The translations under genes were made by a program, and so were the position numbers. Under the pieces are notes generated by a model. That model was not told where the DNA came from, ran no database searches, and saw nothing but the letters and a program-made list of their open reading frames with translations. From Bacteroidetes bacterium ADurb.Bin145 (GTDB taxonomy: Bacteria; Bacteroidota; Bacteroidia; Bacteroidales; VadinHA17), in NCBI GenBank assembly GCA_002070505.1, contig MWDJ01000002.1:1-64000 (forward strand): a stretch of 64,000 bases of DNA, read 5' to 3'. Shown here piece after piece: positions 53,164 to 61,819 of the stretch (positions are counted from its first letter, which is position 1; each line of letters begins with the position of its first letter).

Positions 53164-53781
53164 ATGTATATTTTATGTTCTGACCTGGAAGGGGTTTTTG
53201 TACCGGAAATCTGGATAAATGTAGCAAAGCATACTGGCATTGACGGGTTAAAGCTGACTACCCGCGATATCAATGATTATGATGTCTTGATGAAAGGGAG
53301 GCTTGATATATTGCGCCAGCATAATCTTACGATCCATGTCATACAGCAGGTAATTGCAAATATCAAACCTTTGCCGGGAGCAGTGGAATTTATAACCTGG
53401 CTGAGAAAAAGGATGGAACTGATTGTAGTATCAGATACATATATGGAATTTGCGAATCCGATCATGGAGAAACTCGGTCGTCCAACCCTCTTCTGCAATT
53501 CTCTGACAATAGATCACCTTGGAAATATAACTGATTACAATCTGCGTCAGCCTGACGGAAAAAGAAAAGTTGCTGAAGCTTTGCTTAATCTCAATTTTAA
53601 AGTAATTGCCGTAGGCGATTCATATAATGATATAAATATGCTGAGGAAAGCTAACACAGGCATACTTTTCAGACCTCCGCAAAATGTTGTAAATGATAAT
53701 CCGGATCTGCCGGTTGCCGGTTCATACGATGAACTGAAAAAAATCATCTCATCAAAACTCGAGGCTGAAACAATAGCCTGA
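53164..53781 (+). CDS. thrH: ThrH phosphoserine phosphatase/homoserine phosphotransferase
   Basis: This 205-residue HAD-family enzyme is close to Pseudomonas ThrH. CSDLEGVFVPEIWI gives the first HAD motif (D7, E9), TTRDINDYDVLMKGRL the cap, IVVSDTY the second motif and VIAVGDSYNDINML the last. ThrH can dephosphorylate phosphoserine and pass the phosphate to homoserine, so it can supply the substrate of ThrC. It starts at an ATG eight bases after thrC. No thrB-type homoserine kinase is in the operon. Confidence 0.92.
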   Translation: MYILCSDLEGVFVPEIWINVAKHTGIDGLKLTTRDINDYDVLMKGRLDILRQHNLTIHVIQQVIANIKPLPGAVEFITWLRKRMELIVVSDTYMEFANPIMEKLGRPTLFCNSLTIDHLGNITDYNLRQPDGKRKVAEALLNLNFKVIAVGDSYNDINMLRKANTGILFRPPQNVVNDNPDLPVAGSYDELKKIISSKLEAETIA

Positions 53782-53855
53782 TTATCCAATATTTTTTATT
53801 TTTATCAGTAATATCCGGCATATTGATCGGGTATATGATAACTAATTAGCTCAAA

Positions 53856-55400
53856 ATGGATAACTCAATCTTAAGAAATAAGGCTGTCCCTGCCCTGCTT
53901 GCGTTTCTGAGGATAGTCATCGGGTGGCATTTCCTTTATGAAGGACTTGTCAAGGTACTCGATCCGGCCTGGTCAGCAAGATCATTCCTTGAAGGATCAA
54001 GATGGATATTCGGGGATCTGTTCCGGCTGATGGCTTCAAATGATACGGTGATGCAGGCTGTTGATATCGCCAACGGATTTGGTCTGACGCTGGTTGGTCT
54101 GGCACTGATAGCGGGACTATTCACCAGGCTGGCATCATGGGCCGGAATCACTATGCTCCTGCTCTATTACTTCGCCTATCCACCTTTCGGCGGCTATAGC
54201 TATGGCGCCGGAGCTGAGGGCAATTACCTGATAGTCAACAAGAATTTTATTGAGCTGGTCTGCCTTCTCCTGCTGGCATTTACCCGGTCGGGAGAATTCT
54301 TCGGTCTTGATAAGCTTGTTTATGCGAATTACAGGAAGGAGGACATGGATTATGAAAGGCGGTTTATTCCTGAACCGGCAGGTATTAACAAACGGAGGGA
54401 GTTATTAAAAGGTCTGGCAGGACTTCCTTTTCTTGCAGGGTTTACCGGTGTTTTTCTCAGGAGTCTGCCAGAGCCTGGGACCGACGCAATTTCAAGCGCC
54501 ACTCTGCCACGAGTGACCTACAAACGTATCACTGACCTGAAAGGTGAGTTACCAAAAGGCAAAATCGGTAACCTTGAATTCAGCAGACTGATAATGGGAT
54601 GCAATCTGATTAGCGGTTATGCCCATGCCCGCGACCTTATCTATGCGAATACACTGTTCAAGGCATATAATACTGATCAGAAGATACTTGAAACTTTCCA
54701 CCTTGCAGAAATGGCAGGTATCAACACCTGCTTTATCACTACGCCAAATTTCCCTATCTTCAATAAATACCTTAAGCTCTACGACGGCAAAATGCAGACG
54801 GTGTGTCAGGCTGATCTTAAAGCCACTGATTTTTATGGTGATATTGATAAAGCCATCGACTTCGGAGCTACAACTCTGTATATCCAGGGAGGATATGCCG
54901 ACAGGTATGTGAGGGATGGAAAGATATCGCAGGTTGCAACTGCAGTCGAATATATAAAGAAAAAGGGATTCCTCGCAGGTGTCGGCTGCCATGCACTTGA
55001 AGTGGTACAGCTATGTGAAAAAGAAGGGGTGCCTAATGACTATTTCGTCAAGACCTTCCATCATGACAATTACTGGTCGGCGCATCCTGTCTCTCAACGG
55101 GAGCCTTTCAGCGTCGATATAAAAACATCAGTAGATCATAACATGATCCATGATAATATCTTCGACCTCTTCCCTGATAAAACAGCCCAGTTTATGGGCG
55201 GGATAAAAAAACCCTGGATAGCCTTCAAAGTGCTTGCCGGAGGCGCTATTGCACCTAAAAACGGCTTCCGTTTCGCTTTTGAAAACGGAGCCGATTTCAT
55301 CTGTGTGGGAATGTTTGATTTCCAGATAGTTGATGATACAAATACCGTCTGTGAAGTACTTGCCCAGCTCAAAAACAGACAAAGACCATGGTTTTCCTGA
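53856..55400 (+). CDS. DoxX-family membrane domain fused to a Tat-linker and TIM-barrel-like domain
   Basis: This is an unusual 514-residue fusion. Residues 1-150 form a four-helix DoxX-type domain (LLAFLRIVIGWHFLYEGLVK, GFGLTLVGLALIAGLFTRLA). A linker with KRRELLKGLAGLPFLAGFTG (about 178-200) looks like a twin-arginine motif plus membrane helix. The C-terminal 300 residues begin IGNLEFSRLIMGCNLISG and show alternating strand/helix pattern, GINTCFITTPNF, TLYIQGGYADRY, GVGCHALEVV and FKVLAGGAIAP, which suggests a TIM barrel related to aldo-keto reductase-like proteins. The function is unknown. It starts at an ATG 74 nt after thrH. Confidence 0.75.
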   Translation: MDNSILRNKAVPALLAFLRIVIGWHFLYEGLVKVLDPAWSARSFLEGSRWIFGDLFRLMASNDTVMQAVDIANGFGLTLVGLALIAGLFTRLASWAGITMLLLYYFAYPPFGGYSYGAGAEGNYLIVNKNFIELVCLLLLAFTRSGEFFGLDKLVYANYRKEDMDYERRFIPEPAGINKRRELLKGLAGLPFLAGFTGVFLRSLPEPGTDAISSATLPRVTYKRITDLKGELPKGKIGNLEFSRLIMGCNLISGYAHARDLIYANTLFKAYNTDQKILETFHLAEMAGINTCFITTPNFPIFNKYLKLYDGKMQTVCQADLKATDFYGDIDKAIDFGATTLYIQGGYADRYVRDGKISQVATAVEYIKKKGFLAGVGCHALEVVQLCEKEGVPNDYFVKTFHHDNYWSAHPVSQREPFSVDIKTSVDHNMIHDNIFDLFPDKTAQFMGGIKKPWIAFKVLAGGAIAPKNGFRFAFENGADFICVGMFDFQIVDDTNTVCEVLAQLKNRQRPWFS

Positions 55401-55404
55401 TACT

Positions 55405-56250
55405 CTATTTCAGTATCTCAGATGTATACCTGTCAGCAATATCCGACTGATCCCTGGCAAGATCTGATATGATTACCATCAGATCATCCTTCCATGCAAG
55501 GAAGATAGTACCGTTATACCCGTCAGCAAACGCGTATTTCCCGGTATCCGACTGAACCGGTTCCACTCCGGCTGAAGTCAGGTAAACGGAAGCAGTTTTA
55601 TATGTCTCGCCCGGTGTTGCGAATCGCATCAGGTAGATACCGAATACATCGTTACCGACCTGATAGACAGACTTGAATGCCTTATTCAAAAACGAATGAC
55701 CAAGTACGCTTTCATTTATATAAGTCTCCTCATTTTTCCTTTTCCCCTCCTGCGGAAAGAGTGAGATCACTGAAGGCATCTCCTTTTCTCCTTCAAGCAT
55801 CATTTCAATTCTGGAAGCGAGGGACCGGACAGCGTTAATTGTTTTGGGTTTTTCAGAAAAAGTTCGTATCTTAACATAATAGTTTCCCTTGAAAAAATTG
55901 AGCGAGCCCTCAATACTATAACCCTGAGCTCCGAGAGAGATAAAGTTGTAATCAGGTGATCTCTCTGAGGAATATATTCCAAAAGCATTTGTATGATCAC
56001 TGTGCCGGTATATTTCTGCCTTTATTGACTCTTTTCCCTTCTTGTATTCAGCTATGTGGAGGTCTATAAACCCAAGCGACAGAAAACCATCAGCCGCACC
56101 ATCTATGAAATCCCAGAGATTTTCAGGAGTATAAACCGGATATTTTTCACTTTTTCTGAAGCCGTTCAGTTCAGGAAAAGTTATATTCTGTGCCAGTATC
56201 GCCCCGGGGATCAGCAGGAAACAAAATATAGCGAGATTCTTTATTTTCAT
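55405..56250 (-). CDS. DUF6599-like exported protein
   Basis: This 281-residue protein has a signal peptide (1-20). FPELNGFRKSEKYPVYTPENLWDFIDGAADGFLSLGF opens the mature part (quoted here as the parts PENLWDFIDGAADGF and GFIDLHIAEY), with YRHSDHTNAFGIYSSERSPD following. This matches a family I recall as DUF6599, of unknown function, often found beside oxidoreductases. It starts at an ATG, 29 nt after the aldo-keto reductase gene on the same strand, and is convergent with the DoxX fusion with four bases between stops. Confidence 0.72.
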   Translation of the reverse strand: MKIKNLAIFCFLLIPGAILAQNITFPELNGFRKSEKYPVYTPENLWDFIDGAADGFLSLGFIDLHIAEYKKGKESIKAEIYRHSDHTNAFGIYSSERSPDYNFISLGAQGYSIEGSLNFFKGNYYVKIRTFSEKPKTINAVRSLASRIEMMLEGEKEMPSVISLFPQEGKRKNEETYINESVLGHSFLNKAFKSVYQVGNDVFGIYLMRFATPGETYKTASVYLTSAGVEPVQSDTGKYAFADGYNGTIFLAWKDDLMVIISDLARDQSDIADRYTSEILK

Positions 56251-56279
56251 CCTTTAAAGTTATTGAAGAACAACCTTTT

Positions 56280-57464
56280 TCATGCCAGAAAGTCGAAAGG
56301 TATGTCAGACAGCCTTGAAATATCAGCGATCTTTTGCCTTACATCAAAATTCCTTGAACACTTTACCTTGCATACATCACAATCACCACAGGGATTTTTA
56401 CTTACATTAAGTTCACCAAGGAGATTTTTTGCCATAGCCGGGTTTGAATACCCATAAGCATACATATAGGCACGCATTATTTCAGGTATCTGAAGTCTTT
56501 CCGGGCATTCCTCAAGGCACTTCCGGCAGCCTGAACATATTAATCCCGGTTCATTTAATGAAGCTACGAGATCGCTTTTTTCGTTTTCCGTAAGTTCAAT
56601 ATCCTCAAGGACTTTCACATTGAGTTCAAGTTCGTCGAAATTTGTCATTCCCGGTATCGCTGTAGATATGTCGGGATTTGAAAGAACCCATTTCAAAGCG
56701 GCGGTAGTGTTGACACGTTTTGTTTTATCACGGTCAAGGAAACCGCCTCCTGCCATTGTCTTCATGGCTATAATGCCTATTCCGGCAGAAGCTGCTTTTT
56801 TGATAGCTTTCTGAAGTTCAGGCAGGTATGCAAGCCTGTAATTATACTGCGTCAATATCACATCCCATATATCAGTATCAGCAGCGGCATCAATTACCAG
56901 AGGCTCATTCCTGTGAGTTGAAAAGCCTATGAATTTGATCTTTCCGTCTTTCTTAAGCTGTTTTAACGTATTGATTAATGGTTTATGGTCAAACAGTTCC
57001 GGATTGCTCATATCATGAACATGCAGGATATCAACATAATCAAGTTTAAGCCGGGACATGCTGACATTGAACAGCTCGAGGAATTTCTCCGGAGTGGTCT
57101 GAGCGGTCGGTTTTCCATTGTTATCTGTCCCCGGTTTGACTTTTGTGCACAGAATAAAAGAATCTCTCGGGTATTCCCGGAAAAGATTTCCAAGCATGAT
57201 CTCACTGTTACCGCCAAGGTATCCGTTGGCTGTATCAAAAAGCCTCAGGCCCTTATCATGGGCAGCCCTGCAGAGGCTCGAATTGTCAGATCTCATCACT
57301 CCAAAACTGACAACAGGCACTTTCAGTCCGGTCTTGCCTAACGTCCTGTGGATGATATTTTTCTGCTCAGCCAGAGGAGAAGTTGCTGCCACGGGGGACA
57401 GGGCTATGGCACCTGCACCGGCAATTCCTGTCCTGAGGAAACCTCGTCTTGATATCTGCTTCAT
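56280..57464 (-). CDS. Tat-exported aldo-keto reductase with two 4Fe-4S clusters
   Basis: This 394-residue protein has a twin-arginine signal (SRRGFLRTG at 5-13) and an AKR barrel with D77, Y82 (DTANGY), K108 and H148 or H150 as the catalytic set. The C-terminal 85 residues carry two ferredoxin-type cysteine groups: C310, C313, C316, C320 and C359, C362, C365, C369. Such proteins are thought to link a carbonyl reduction or oxidation to electron carriers in the periplasm. It starts at an ATG and is flanked on the same strand by an MBL hydrolase and DUF6599, suggesting an operon. Confidence 0.88.
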   Translation of the reverse strand: MKQISRRGFLRTGIAGAGAIALSPVAATSPLAEQKNIIHRTLGKTGLKVPVVSFGVMRSDNSSLCRAAHDKGLRLFDTANGYLGGNSEIMLGNLFREYPRDSFILCTKVKPGTDNNGKPTAQTTPEKFLELFNVSMSRLKLDYVDILHVHDMSNPELFDHKPLINTLKQLKKDGKIKFIGFSTHRNEPLVIDAAADTDIWDVILTQYNYRLAYLPELQKAIKKAASAGIGIIAMKTMAGGGFLDRDKTKRVNTTAALKWVLSNPDISTAIPGMTNFDELELNVKVLEDIELTENEKSDLVASLNEPGLICSGCRKCLEECPERLQIPEIMRAYMYAYGYSNPAMAKNLLGELNVSKNPCGDCDVCKVKCSRNFDVRQKIADISRLSDIPFDFLA

Positions 57465-57470
57465 ATTGAT

Positions 57471-58202
57471 TTATTTTAAGTTTCTTATTCTGACTTCTAT
57501 GTTTGTGTTCTTTAATAACTGTATAAGTTTATCTGTTATTGTCTCTCCGTAATGATAGGGATAGAGGATTTGAGGTTTGAAAGACATTACTGCATCTGCC
57601 ACCATTTCAGGTGTCATTGTATAAGGCAGGTTCATTGGCAGGAATGCAACATAAATATCTTTCAGTGATTTCATTTCAGGTGTATTTTCTGTATCGCCTG
57701 CCACATAGATGTTCCTGTTACCCATTGTAATGATATAGCCGTTCCCGACTCCCTTAGGATGAAAAGGTTGTCCGGGAGAACGCATATTAACCATATTGTA
57801 GGCAGGAACAGCCTCGATAGTAATATCATTTACCACCTTCTTATCACCGGCTTTCATAGACTGTGCCCAACGGATCTGGGAGGAAGTATTTGCATTGCAG
57901 AGCATAATTGTTTCCGGTTTCCTTAAATCCCGGATCAGATCAGGATCAAGATGATCATAGTGTTCGTGTGTAACGAGTATAAGATCTGCCTGAGGAAGGT
58001 TTTTATAACTTCCTGAGCTTCTGACAGGATCAACATAAATACAATAATTATTCACTTTAAACATAAGTGATCCGTGTCCGATAAAATACATTTCAACATC
58101 TCCTGCCGATGTATTGATTTTATCCATGGCAGTGGGGTTCTGAGAAAAAATCGGTGCTGTCATTATCAGAGATATTAATACCAGGATCATTTTTCTAAAC
58201 AT
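57471..58202 (-). CDS. exported metallo-beta-lactamase-fold hydrolase (UlaG-like)
   Basis: This 243-residue protein has a signal peptide (1-20) and an MBL fold. GHGSLMFKVNNYCIYVDPV is the UlaG-like opening, VTHEHYDHLD gives the H-x-H-x-D-H zinc motif, and MGNRNIYVAGDTENTPE holds the bridging Asp. The late PYHYGET supplies the last histidine. UlaG relatives open lactones or cut phosphoesters; the substrate here is not known. It starts at an ATG and ends six bases before the aldo-keto reductase start, so coupling is likely. Confidence 0.87.
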   Translation of the reverse strand: MFRKMILVLISLIMTAPIFSQNPTAMDKINTSAGDVEMYFIGHGSLMFKVNNYCIYVDPVRSSGSYKNLPQADLILVTHEHYDHLDPDLIRDLRKPETIMLCNANTSSQIRWAQSMKAGDKKVVNDITIEAVPAYNMVNMRSPGQPFHPKGVGNGYIITMGNRNIYVAGDTENTPEMKSLKDIYVAFLPMNLPYTMTPEMVADAVMSFKPQILYPYHYGETITDKLIQLLKNTNIEVRIRNLK

Positions 58203-58257
58203 GGTCTTAAGCTTAATTCAGTTGCCTGAAGTTATATTATTATAAGTGAGCTAGTTG

Positions 58258-61200
58258 TCAGTCAGTTCTGATACCCATTACAAGGATATCATCAATCTGG
58301 GGTGAACTGCCCATCCAGTCAATCAGAGCCTGTTCAAGAAGTTCTTTCTGTTTACTCATAGGGTAATCCTGAATCTCCAGCAGCAGCCTCTTAAAATTCC
58401 TCTTAAGGAATTTCCGGCCGTGCTGGCCTCCAAACTGATCGATATAACCATCAGAAAAGAGATAGTAAGAAATGCCTTTCTCCAGTTTCCAGTCATAGAA
58501 AACAAAGTCCTCGTGCATTTTAGAGGAGATCCCTATCGGCATCTTGCTGGCATAAATAGTCTCAAGCAGGTATTTCCCGTCCGACATTGAACCGTCAGGC
58601 AATTCCGATTTGTCGGTCTTATAGTTTTTAGCCTCATCAGCAGAGATCTTTTTTATCCTGAAGCAGGGATTATATGCACCTGAGAATTCAATCCGCTGTT
58701 TTTCAAAATCAATGACGAGGATTGCCATATCCATCCCATCCTTGGCTTCATTGTCGTCTCCAACCTGTTTTAATGATTCAATTACGTGAAGTCTAAGCTG
58801 ATTAAGGATAAAGTCAGCCCGGGGTGATATTTCCTTATCGATTATCTCATCGAGGAATGACATGCCGAGCAGGCTCATGAAAGCGCCGGGAACCCCATGA
58901 CCTGTGCAATCGGACGCAACAATATAAAGTCTTTCCCCTTTTTTTGTCATCCAGTAGAAATCACCGCTTACTATATCCCTGGGTTTGAAAAGTATAAAAT
59001 AATTCTTAAGGTTTTCAGAAAGAATTTTTTCAGAAGGCAGCAATGCCATCTGTATCCTGCTGGCGTAGTGAATGCTTGATTCAAGCTCTTCCTTTTGTTT
59101 TACAACCACTGCTGTTCTTTCGGCCACAATGCCTTCAAGCCGTATGTTCTCGTTCTTGAGTCTCTTTGTATAGGCAACGATAATCCCAATTACAAGAAGT
59201 ATCGCAGCTATTGCATAGAGTAATATCATCAGGGATGTCAGATACCAGGGTTTCAGGATTGTAAAGTTGTAAACAGCTTCCCTCGATTCCTGGTCAGTAA
59301 GAGCCTTTGCTTTCACCCTGAAAGAATAATGTCCGAAAGGAAGGTTGGTAAAATCCTTATAACCTATTTTTTGCCAGTCCGACCACTCCTTTTCATATCC
59401 TTCAAGCATATAGCTGTACTGAAGCTGTTCCTCTTCAATCATGAACGGAGTTGTCCAGTAAAATGAGATTGAATTAAAGGCATACCTGAACTCAGGCTGC
59501 TTTTTGGTCCTGTAATTAGCGGCCGGATACCTTCTTCCCAGATCATCGACTGAATAGAAAGTGCCTTTCATAATAACTGAGTCCGTGACTCTTGATCTGA
59601 TAACGATCTGTGTTAAAAGTGTCGCCGCTCCGGGAATAGTTTTGTCAAGCTTGTTATTATCGATAATATTAAGGCTCTTTGATTTAGCAAGCCATGTTCT
59701 GCCTTCAACAGTTCCTATATTCTGCAGCTTAACATCGGATATCAGGTTGAAAGCTCCTCCTTTCAATTTAACCAGTGTATCATTTCGCATGTAAAAAAGC
59801 AGATCATAGAATCTGTCTTCGGATGTAGAGATCCATTTATTTCCAAGAGTGTCGGAAAAGATCCTTTCAACATATATATTCTCCGTATATCCTCCTGTCA
59901 GTTGATCATAAGGGACCCATTTGTCTTCCTGCACATCCAGTCGGAAGATACCCCTGGTCGTACATAAAACTATCGTGTTATCAATTTCAGTAAGGGAGTT
60001 GAAACTGACCTCCGGTAATCCCTTATCTGGCCCGTACTGAATCGGTATGGTATCATTATAAGGTATCCTGTAGAGCCCGTCAGGGTAATTTGTAAGAGCA
60101 AGGATATCGCCGTTGCTTAGTTCTTTAAGAAAAGGCACCTGACCATTTATTCCCTGAATATCTGCGATCTGTCTCCATTTTCCATTTTCATAATCCAGTA
60201 TTTTAAGTCCCAAGGACTTAAGTCCGAAGTAGAATCTTTGCGGGTTAAGGGATGATTGCATTATACTCCTTGCATCGAATGCAAGCTGATCTACCTTATT
60301 TCTTGTAATTATGTTGTTTCCTTCGAGAAGTGATATCTTTCCATTGCCGGATATCTTATACGTATGGAACAGGGTTCCGGCAAGAAGAAATTTTTCTTTT
60401 CCTATTGATGCAACAGTCAGCGGGAAAGCCTGATCAGTAATATCGCTGAACTGCTTAAAGGTACGTGAGCCATCTTCCGTAATTCCGCTCACGTATATTC
60501 CGTTATCTGTAGATATGTACACCGATCCTTCGAATTCACAGAAGTTGTTAATACCACCTTCAAGTCCGGATTTTGCTGAGAACTGGTAGAATGGGAAATT
60601 CACATAGGCTTTGGAAATGAAACCATCTGTTACTATCCATAATTCAGTATTTGCAGAAGGATCTGAATACAGTGCATAAATAGTATTATCCTGCATATCT
60701 GTATTCTTCGAATTCCAGTTTCCCGTGTATTTCCCGTTCTCATCAAAAACGAAGAGTCCGTCGGCAACTGTTCCCAATACAATTTCACCTGAATGAAGTC
60801 TTGCTCCGCAATATACATTCAGCTCTTTCAGCTTATTGAACATTTTTCTTTCAATGAAGCTGCTGTCGATTACCCCTGTAACGTAGTTGTACAGATAGAT
60901 CCCGGATGAAAAGGTGGCGACTATTACCCGGTCATCCTTGTATGGCAGGATAGTAAAATTCATCTTATAACCGAAGAATTCACCGCCGGGCAGCCGGGAT
61001 ATGTGGCCGTCAGTATATTCGAAAAGTCCATAGTTATTATCAGTGATGATAATCCTGTTGTTTATAAGAAAGATCCTCATGCACTGTCTGAACCCCAGAG
61101 GTCTGAGGTTCACAAAGCTCAGAGAATCAGCAGCCCGGTCATAAATTATCAGTGTACGTTCACTCAGGTAATAAACCCTGGAGTCTTTTATTATGAGAGA

Positions 61201-61659
61201 GTATATATTTCCGATTGCGAAATCAGAAGCCTCGGGGGTTTTTTCACGAAGATCGGCGACAGTGTTACCAGTAAGGTCTTTTGCGCCGGCTAGTCGTTCA
61301 TTTAGAGAAACGTAGTGTGCCAGACCGGTTGAATCAGGTTCAATATAACCGAATTCATCGAGGCCTCCTACATATACAATTCCATTCTCATCAGCCCCGA
61401 TTGCATATATGGCAGTTGTTGTATTCTCCCTTACAGGTATTCTGGTCCAGCTTGTGCCGTCATATCTCAGGACAACATTATCATTATTCCCAATATAGAT
61501 AATTCCTGATTTATCCTTTGTGATACAATAATTGAATTCACTACTTTGCGTTACCTGCATAGCGTAGCTTCTTGTAACCGGAGTTCCGAACCTGTTAATC
61601 TGAGAAAACAACCCCGCAAACGACAAATGCAGCATCAGAACTGCTATGATTCGTCTCAT
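58258..61659 (-). CDS. periplasmic propeller receptor with SpoIIE/PP2C phosphatase output
   Basis: This 1133-residue protein looks like a hybrid sensor whose output is a phosphatase in place of a kinase. A signal peptide (1-20) is followed by about 680 residues of beta-propeller repeats (e.g. GIIYIGNNDNVVLRYDGTSW). A Y_Y_Y domain (about 725-800, YSYMLEGYEKEWSDWQ) and one transmembrane helix (about 810-832) come next, then a short coiled coil. The cytoplasmic SpoIIE domain (about 870-1133) has RDIVSGDFYWMTKKG, ASDCTGHGVPGAFMS and FSDGYIDQFGG with metal-binding Asp residues. It may dephosphorylate an anti-sigma-antagonist. It starts at an ATG, and the C25 peptidase gene is divergent. Confidence 0.9.
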   Translation of the reverse strand: MRRIIAVLMLHLSFAGLFSQINRFGTPVTRSYAMQVTQSSEFNYCITKDKSGIIYIGNNDNVVLRYDGTSWTRIPVRENTTTAIYAIGADENGIVYVGGLDEFGYIEPDSTGLAHYVSLNERLAGAKDLTGNTVADLREKTPEASDFAIGNIYSLIIKDSRVYYLSERTLIIYDRAADSLSFVNLRPLGFRQCMRIFLINNRIIITDNNYGLFEYTDGHISRLPGGEFFGYKMNFTILPYKDDRVIVATFSSGIYLYNYVTGVIDSSFIERKMFNKLKELNVYCGARLHSGEIVLGTVADGLFVFDENGKYTGNWNSKNTDMQDNTIYALYSDPSANTELWIVTDGFISKAYVNFPFYQFSAKSGLEGGINNFCEFEGSVYISTDNGIYVSGITEDGSRTFKQFSDITDQAFPLTVASIGKEKFLLAGTLFHTYKISGNGKISLLEGNNIITRNKVDQLAFDARSIMQSSLNPQRFYFGLKSLGLKILDYENGKWRQIADIQGINGQVPFLKELSNGDILALTNYPDGLYRIPYNDTIPIQYGPDKGLPEVSFNSLTEIDNTIVLCTTRGIFRLDVQEDKWVPYDQLTGGYTENIYVERIFSDTLGNKWISTSEDRFYDLLFYMRNDTLVKLKGGAFNLISDVKLQNIGTVEGRTWLAKSKSLNIIDNNKLDKTIPGAATLLTQIVIRSRVTDSVIMKGTFYSVDDLGRRYPAANYRTKKQPEFRYAFNSISFYWTTPFMIEEEQLQYSYMLEGYEKEWSDWQKIGYKDFTNLPFGHYSFRVKAKALTDQESREAVYNFTILKPWYLTSLMILLYAIAAILLVIGIIVAYTKRLKNENIRLEGIVAERTAVVVKQKEELESSIHYASRIQMALLPSEKILSENLKNYFILFKPRDIVSGDFYWMTKKGERLYIVASDCTGHGVPGAFMSLLGMSFLDEIIDKEISPRADFILNQLRLHVIESLKQVGDDNEAKDGMDMAILVIDFEKQRIEFSGAYNPCFRIKKISADEAKNYKTDKSELPDGSMSDGKYLLETIYASKMPIGISSKMHEDFVFYDWKLEKGISYYLFSDGYIDQFGGQHGRKFLKRNFKRLLLEIQDYPMSKQKELLEQALIDWMGSSPQIDDILVMGIRTD

Positions 61660-61819
61660 ACTGATAAGTGTTCATGTAATGAAATCACCCATAAAAATAC
61701 GAATCTTCTTATTTTAATCAAATTTATTATTGGCACTTTCATTTTATATATAAATTTTAATAACTTGCCGCCGGTATTTAGGTTACAGCGTTAATTAATT
61801 AGCACTGATCTGTTTAGGG

